Source of the DNA: an uncultured Selenomonas sp.
GTDB lineage: Bacteria; Bacillota; Negativicutes; Selenomonadales; Selenomonadaceae
Direction: 5' to 3'
Assembly (NCBI GenBank): GCA_934202005.1
Contig: CAKPXP010000023.1
Coordinates: 1 to 19,101 of the forward strand
DNA: 19,101 bases
Part shown: positions 15,436 to 19,101 of the stretch, in pieces
How the letters are laid out: the number at the start of each line of letters is the position of its first letter
How positions within the stretch are numbered: position 1 is the first letter of the stretch
Notes under the pieces: model-generated
The model's input: only the letters and a program-made list of their open reading frames with translations
The model's database searches: none
Told to the model about the DNA's origin: nothing
Made by a program: the position numbers and the translations under genes

Positions 15436-16101
15436 TCAGCGTCCGCGGTACCGGTCGGCGATATCGCGCGCACTCGCGCCATTTTCGCCGCGGTGCGCGT
15501 CAAGCCGCGCCTGCGGCTCCTGCGGGCGTGCGTCATAGCGCGTCTGCGGCTCCTGCGGCCGCGCGTCGTAGCGCTCGCGCGCGGCATACGAGCTGCCGCT
15601 GCCGTTGCCGCGCAGTTTCTGGAACAGCCAGCGCACCGCGAAGATCACCGCCATGACCATGACGACATTCGCGAGCAGGCCGAAGATATCGGCCATCATG
15701 CCGCCCATGCCGAAGCCGAACAGGTGGCTGAGCATCGAACCGAGGAACATGCCGCCCGCGAAGAGGCCGATGTTGCGCATCATGCTGCCGAAGCGGCTGC
15801 CGCTCTGCGCGGTATTGCCCATCATGCCCGTGCCGGACTTCGCCGCCGGCGCGTTCTTCTCGAGATCCTTCGCGCTCTTCGACGGCGCGTAGCTGCCGCC
15901 GTTGCCGGAGACCGACTTGTGCTCGGCGCCGGCGGCTACCTTCGGCTTCGGCGCTGCGGGCGCGGCCTTCGGCGCGGGCGCGGAAATGCGCGCGCCGCCC
16001 TTCGCGGCCAGCGCCGTCCCATAGGAGCCCGCCCCGGCAAGCGGCGCGAGCGCAAGCATCGTCCCTGCAAGAACAGCGGCAAATACTTTCTTTGTTTTCA
16101 T
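15436..16101 (-). CDS. Secreted/membrane Gly-rich protein, Tim44-N-like, function unknown
   Basis: A 221-residue protein with a signal peptide (MKTKKVFAAVLAGTMLALAP, Ala-rich cleavage region about 24-33), an Ala/Pro/Lys-rich linker (34-65), a Ser/Gly/Lys segment, then two membrane segments: a Met/Gly-rich one (about 108-134) and a hydrophobic one (about 138-160) ending in RWLFQKLRG. The charged tail has an 11-residue repeat RYDARPQEPQ(T/A) at 177-187 and 188-198 plus a degenerate third. The layout recalls the N-terminal part of bacterial Tim44-like membrane proteins, but their C-terminal Tim44 domain is absent. ATG 16101 is chosen since GGAGG lies 5 bases upstream; the open frame beyond it is shadow. 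I do not recognise a function; an envelope role is inferred from the topology only. Confidence 0.75.
   Translation of the reverse strand: MKTKKVFAAVLAGTMLALAPLAGAGSYGTALAAKGGARISAPAPKAAPAAPKPKVAAGAEHKSVSGNGGSYAPSKSAKDLEKNAPAAKSGTGMMGNTAQSGSRFGSMMRNIGLFAGGMFLGSMLSHLFGFGMGGMMADIFGLLANVVMVMAVIFAVRWLFQKLRGNGSGSSYAARERYDARPQEPQTRYDARPQEPQARLDAHRGENGASARDIADRYRGR
15508..15573 (-). repeat. 33-bp tandem repeat in the secreted-protein gene
   Basis: Two adjacent 33-bp units (15508-15540 and 15541-15573), nearly identical, encode the 11-residue RYDARPQEPQ repeat. Unit length keeps the frame, so tail length may vary between strains. Confidence 0.85.
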
Positions 16102-16332
16102 AAAATCCTCCATATCATCAATTAAGCAGCGCCTCGGATGCGCCGCGGACATATCCCTGCGTCCCAGCGGCAGAAGCGACGCGGCAGGCATCTGCGGCCA
16201 CCGCTTCCACCATCGCTGCGCCCGGCGCTCCCGGAGATGCCACTGGCATCCCGCGCTGACGCGCCCCAAAGGGGAAGATATGCAGGGCAGCTTCTTCCGG
16301 CCGTCCTGCCAGCGGCGGAACGCGCGGCGCTG

Positions 16333-16608
16333 CTACTCCCGATACGACTTGATATCCTCGGGGAACGCGTAGATCTCTCCGACCGTATCGCGCGCGCCCG
16401 AGAGATACTGATCGATATCATCGACATCGATATAGAGCTTGCAGTCGATATCGAGATACCCCTGCTCCTTCGCGCCGCTCACATCGCGAATCGCCATGAG
16501 CTGCTCGCGCAGCTTCAAAAGTTCCGAGCGCGTCGCGTGCACATCGAGCTTGATGAGCGGCACGCCGTATTCCTTGAGCACTTCCTCCATCGTCATACGC
16601 TGAGACAT
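16333..16608 (-). CDS. Small acidic protein of unknown function
   Basis: A 91-residue soluble protein with a strong AAAGGAGG ribosome site 6 bases before ATG 16608. The N-terminal half is helical in character (MTMEEVLKEYGVPL, then TRSELLKLREQLMAIRDV), the C-terminal half acidic with a DIDCKLYIDVDDIDQYL stretch, and it ends KSYRE. No signal peptide, membrane segment, Cys pair or recognisable motif. It lies in a leftward run with the genes on either side, 231 bp upstream of the Gly-rich protein and 97 bp after the 54-residue protein, so it could belong to a loose operon. Base and codon use match the genome, and the strong ribosome site argues that it is real. I do not recognise the family. Confidence 0.7.
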   Translation of the reverse strand: MSQRMTMEEVLKEYGVPLIKLDVHATRSELLKLREQLMAIRDVSGAKEQGYLDIDCKLYIDVDDIDQYLSGARDTVGEIYAFPEDIKSYRE

Positions 16609-16705
16609 GATTTTCCTCCTTTCGAGATTCGCTGATTTCTCCGGCATTTTATTTGACTTTTTGATATTTCGATTATCGCAAATCTATCTGAAGCCTTTCT
16701 GAAAA

Positions 16706-16870
16706 TCACTCCGCCTGCTCTTTCAGGCGGTCGAGAATCTGCTGCAGCTGCCGCTTCTGGCGCAGATGCGTCTCATACTCGAGGTCATTCGCATCCATCT
16801 TCATGCGCCGCTCCAGCCCGTCGATGCTCGCCTGCAGCCGCGCCCGCGCCTCCGCCGTCTGATCCTTCAT
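16706..16870 (-). CDS. Short charged coiled-coil protein, unknown
   Basis: A 54-residue protein, almost entirely charged and helical (TAEARARLQASIDGLERRMK, then LRQKRQLQQILDRLKEQ), probably a coiled coil. ATG 16870 is preferred because AAAGGAAGAGG lies just upstream and a perfect TATAAT lies about 45 bp further; the longer frame back to GTG 16927 would begin inside the promoter. No known domain. It is first in a leftward run of three small uncharacterised genes. Confidence 0.55.
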   Translation of the reverse strand: MKDQTAEARARLQASIDGLERRMKMDANDLEYETHLRQKRQLQQILDRLKEQAE

Positions 16871-16915
16871 ACGCCTCTTCCTTTCCCGCATTTCCTTCCG
16901 GGCCGATTCCCTTCT

Positions 16916-16921
16916 ATTATA
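16916..16921 (-). promoter_or_regulatory. -10 box for the small-gene run
   Basis: Read leftward, a perfect TATAAT (16921-16916). No good -35 at 16-18 bp, so it may need an activator or be weak. Confidence 0.4.
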
Positions 16922-16977
16922 TCGCACTTCTCGCGATTTCGATACACCCGCGCCGACAAAATCTCTCCCCGCGCCCC

Positions 16978-17006
16978 TTGACGCGGCACGCCGTCTGCCC
17001 TACGAT
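16978..17006 (+). promoter_or_regulatory. Promoter of the MBL-fold hydrolase gene
   Basis: -35 TTGACG (16978-16983), 17-bp spacer, -10 TACGAT (17001-17006), the same -10 as the eno promoter. Leader is about 60 nt. Confidence 0.65.
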
Positions 17007-17074
17007 GAAAGCAAGCTTTCCGGAGCCTCTGGCGCAGCCAGCGGTTCCCTTCGCGCGACAGAAAGGAGACTCCC

Positions 17075-17740
17075 ATGCTCTACCTCATCGAGACCCACGG
17101 CCCCATCACGACGAACACCTACCTCTACGGCGACGACGAGACGCGGCACGCCTTCCTCGTCGACCCGGGCTTTACGCCCGAACGCATCCTCGCCGCCATC
17201 CGCGAGAAAGACACCACCGTCGAGCGCATCCTGCTCACGCACGGCCACTTCGACCACATCGGCGCGGCGCTCGCCGTCAGCGACGCGCTCGGCGCGCTCC
17301 CCATCTGCATGTGGGAAAAGGGCAAAAAATACGCCGAGAGCCCCGACTGGAACCTCTCGGCGAACTTCTTCCCGCCCGCGGGCTTCACCCTGCCCGCCGC
17401 GCGCATGACCTACCTGCCGGACGGCGCCTGCCTCGCGCTCGCCGCCGCTCCCGCCTGCCGCCTCCACCTCACGGCCACGCCCGGCCACACCGAGGACGGC
17501 TGCTCCTACATCAGCGAGGCCGCGGCCCGGCGCACGGACGGCGACCGCCTCGCCTTCGTCGGCGACACCATCTTCCGCGCGAGCTACGGCGCCACCCACT
17601 TCCCCGGCGGCGACGAGCCCACGCTCATGCAGAGCATCAAAACCCGCCTCCTCACCCTCCCCGCGGACACCCTGCTCCTCTCCGGCCACAGCGAGCCGAC
17701 CACCGTCGGCGAGGAACGGACGCGGGCGTGGTACCAGTGA
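17075..17740 (+). CDS. MBL-fold metallo-hydrolase (glyoxalase II-like)
   Basis: A 221-residue metallo-beta-lactamase-fold enzyme with a complete two-metal site: THGHFDH (55-61, HxHxDH), a third His in TPGHTEDG (H138), the bridging Asp in FVGDTIF (D164) and the last His in LSGHSEPT (H205). The order and the GHSEPT ending fit the small glyoxalase II-like hydroxyacylglutathione hydrolase group found as stand-alone genes in Firmicutes; the true substrate, a thioester or other ester, is not known. The segment about 84-117 is an insert compared with the shortest members. The start has AAAGGAGA 7 bases upstream. It has its own promoter, and the next gene starts a new transcript, so it is probably monocistronic. 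Confidence 0.93.
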   Translation: MLYLIETHGPITTNTYLYGDDETRHAFLVDPGFTPERILAAIREKDTTVERILLTHGHFDHIGAALAVSDALGALPICMWEKGKKYAESPDWNLSANFFPPAGFTLPAARMTYLPDGACLALAAAPACRLHLTATPGHTEDGCSYISEAAARRTDGDRLAFVGDTIFRASYGATHFPGGDEPTLMQSIKTRLLTLPADTLLLSGHSEPTTVGEERTRAWYQ

Positions 17741-17790
17741 CAGGGGCGCACAGCCGCAGGCGCCACGCGATCGTCTGGATTTCCTTTATC

Positions 17791-17819
17791 TTGACGCCCT
17801 CCGCACCGCCCGATATAAT
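17791..17819 (+). promoter_or_regulatory. Promoter of the LacI-family regulator gene
   Basis: -35 TTGACG (17791-17796), 17-bp spacer, perfect -10 TATAAT (17814-17819). Leader is about 26 nt. No clear LacI-type palindrome with a central CG was seen around it. Confidence 0.8.
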
Positions 17820-17851
17820 TTGAAACAAAGAAACATGGGGAGGCGGCAGGA

Positions 17852-18880
17852 ATGGTTACGATCAAACAGATTGCGGAGCTTTGCGGCGTGTCGCGCGGCA
17901 CGGTCGACCGCGTGCTGAACGGGCGCGGCAAGGTGAAGCCTGAGAAGGCCGCCCTCGTGCGCGCGATGGCGGAGAAACTGAACTACCGCCCGAACCCCGC
18001 GGGCAAGGCGCTCTCGGCGCGCAAGAAACAGCCCGTCGTCGGCGTGCTCATCGCCTCGGAGGGCGTCCATTTCTTCGACGAGGTGCTCGATGCCATGCAC
18101 CACCGCGCGCAGAAATACGCGGAGTTCGGCCTGCAGGTGCTCTGGCGCAGCACGCGCGGCTTTGACGCCGCCGAGCAGTGCCGCATCCTCGACGAGCTCA
18201 TGCCGAAGGTCAACGCGCTCATCGTGAGCCCGCTCTCGGAGCGCCGCGTGCTCGAGAAACTCAACGCCTGCGTCCACGCCGGCATCTTCGTCGTGACCAT
18301 CAACAACGACGCGCCCGCCTCGAAGCGCCATTGCTACGTCGGGCCGTCGTACCTGCAGGGCGGCCGCACGGCAGGCGCGCTGCTCAAGATGATCGGCCCG
18401 TCCGAGATCCGCGCAGGCGTGCTCCTCGGCTCGCTCGAGATGTACGGCCACCGCCAGCGGCTCGCGGGCTTCCTCGACGTGCTAGAAAAGGAGCCTGGTT
18501 TCCGCTACCTCGGCGTGCAGGAGACGAACGACGACGACATGATTGCCTACGAGGAGACGGCGCGCCTCCTCGATGAGAATCCCGAGGCCAACGCGCTCTT
18601 CGTCGCCTCCTCCGGCGCCTACGGCGCCTCGCGCGCCCTGCTCGCGCGCGAGCGCACCGACCTCACCGTCGTCGTCTTCGACACGATCCCGACGACGATC
18701 GACATGATGAAGCGCGGCGTCATCCGCGCGGCCATCTACCAGCACCCGCGCACGCAGGGCCACCGCGCGATGCAGGTCGTCTTCGACTACCTCGTCAACG
18801 GCATCGCGCCCGAGCACGAGAAATACATCATGCGTAATGAGATCCGCATCCTCGAGAACGTCACGGAATGCGACGACTGA
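17852..18880 (+). CDS. LacI/GalR-family transcriptional regulator
   Basis: A 342-residue regulator. Residues 3-30 are the LacI helix-turn-helix (IKQIAELCGVSRGTVDRVLN), followed by the hinge helix NYRPNPAGKALSARK (44-58). Residues about 60-338 form the two-lobed periplasmic-binding-protein-like sensor, with VGVLIASEGVHFFDEV at its start and VVVFDTIPTTIDMMKRG plus AAIYQHPRTQGHRAMQ late, as in the ribose/sugar-binding type that use an effector in the cleft. The RGTVDRVLNGRGKV variant marks a subgroup usually next to sugar transport or polyol genes. The start has GGGAGG 8 bases upstream. The window ends shortly after, so its likely target operon lies beyond 19101; the repeat element intervenes directly downstream. 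Confidence 0.95.
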   Translation: MVTIKQIAELCGVSRGTVDRVLNGRGKVKPEKAALVRAMAEKLNYRPNPAGKALSARKKQPVVGVLIASEGVHFFDEVLDAMHHRAQKYAEFGLQVLWRSTRGFDAAEQCRILDELMPKVNALIVSPLSERRVLEKLNACVHAGIFVVTINNDAPASKRHCYVGPSYLQGGRTAGALLKMIGPSEIRAGVLLGSLEMYGHRQRLAGFLDVLEKEPGFRYLGVQETNDDDMIAYEETARLLDENPEANALFVASSGAYGASRALLARERTDLTVVVFDTIPTTIDMMKRGVIRAAIYQHPRTQGHRAMQVVFDYLVNGIAPEHEKYIMRNEIRILENVTECDD

Positions 18881-18914
18881 GCGGCTCTAGCCACACGAAG
18901 AAACGCGGCAGAAA

Positions 18915-18938
18915 GGTGCCACTGATGAATTCAGCACC
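18915..18938. repeat. Degenerate terminal-repeat copy next to the snapback element
   Basis: GGTGCCACTGATGAATTCAG (18915-18934) resembles the start of the adjacent element, GGAACCACTGATTAATTCGG (18942-18961), at 16 of 20 bases. It also folds on itself (GGTG/CACC and CTGA/TCAG) and could act as a weak lacI terminator, though no T-run follows. Confidence 0.55.
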
Positions 18939-18941
18939 TAA

Positions 18942-19101
18942 GGAACCACTGATTAATTCGGCGCTCCGTCTTCACGCGTCTGCACTGTCCTCTCGTCGTC
19001 GACAAACCTCCGCGTAGCTTCGGCTACGCCTGCGGTTTGTCTCCTAGAAAGATACAGCGCATCCACGTAAATCCGGAGCACCTCATTTAATCAGCGGTTC
19101 C
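18942..19101 (+). repeat. Near-palindromic snapback repeat (MITE-like), complete copy B
   Basis: A 160-bp element with terminal inverted repeats: GGAACCACTGATTAAT (18942-18957) against ATTTAATCAGCGGTTCC (19085-19101), 14 of the outer 15 bases pairing. Similarity between the arms continues inward (GGCGCTCCG with the complement of CGGAGCACC; CACTGT with ACAGCG), so nearly the whole element folds back. The centre is a strong hairpin: GACAAACC (19001-19008) with GGTTTGTC (19034-19041), and GCGTAGC (19012-19018) with GCTACGC (19023-19029) on a TTCG loop. It codes for no protein. The right 81 bp are 93% identical to copy A at 34-114. It is flanked by CTAA on the left; the right flank is outside the window. 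Confidence 0.8.

Noticed and set aside
16380..16460. Cluster of GATATC/ATCGAT-like palindromes
   Set aside because: Explained by the Asp/Ile-rich coding sequence (DIDCKLYIDVDDID) of the 91-residue protein.
17740..17770. GGCGC/GCGCC hairpin after the MBL gene as terminator
   Set aside because: Five-bp stem with a 10-base loop and no T-run.

Overview
The window reads as chromosome of a GC-rich, diderm, probably motile member of the Firmicutes (Negativicutes, Selenomonas-like). This is inferred from gene content, not from a marker gene. Sugar-isomerase and phosphoethanolamine-transferase genes point to a lipopolysaccharide outer membrane. A FlgT-like secreted protein and a chemoreceptor point to flagellar motility. 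The promoters are Firmicutes-like (TTGACA-type -35, 17-bp spacer, TATAAT-type -10) with strong AGGAGG-type ribosome binding sites. No rRNA, tRNA, CRISPR array, phage gene or transposase gene was seen.

Layout. Positions 1-114 are the end of a dispersed repeat whose complete, near-palindromic form (160 bp) lies at 18942-19101, so the window is bracketed by two direct copies. 182-3216: a leftward pair (AraC regulator, then a small polytopic membrane protein resembling an ECF-transporter S-component) diverges from an MFS permease; the intergenic region carries 11-bp-spaced direct repeats that look like AraC-type sites. 3218-3412: an orphan C-terminal fragment of histidinol-phosphatase (hisJ). 3470-4386: a lower-GC islet with a mazEF-type toxin-antitoxin operon, a palindromic operator over its -10 box, and an AT-rich tail containing a perfect 11-bp inverted repeat. 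4527-5843: enolase, leftward. 6145-10343: three rightward genes, a FlgT-like secreted protein, a phosphoethanolamine transferase and a BASS-family sodium symporter. 10361-10463: a good promoter runs almost directly into a strong terminator, a candidate small RNA. 10673-12398: a methyl-accepting chemotaxis protein broken by a frameshift in its sensor domain.

12516-16870 is leftward: a phosphoglucomutase/phosphomannomutase, a small membrane-protein gene needing two frame changes, a phosphoheptose isomerase (gmhA), and three small genes without known function (a Gly-rich secreted/membrane protein, a 91-aa and a 54-aa protein). 17075-18880 is rightward: an MBL-fold hydrolase and a LacI-family regulator, each with its own promoter.

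Functionally the core is housekeeping and cell-envelope work: glycolysis (eno), hexose-phosphate interconversion, LPS heptose precursor supply and phosphoethanolamine decoration. Around it are regulated transport units and several scars: the hisJ remnant, two frameshifted genes, the toxin-antitoxin islet and the repeats. I saw no clearly new multi-gene system. The most interesting items are the snapback repeat, the candidate small RNA, the mazEF islet with its flanking structure, and the disrupted chemoreceptor.
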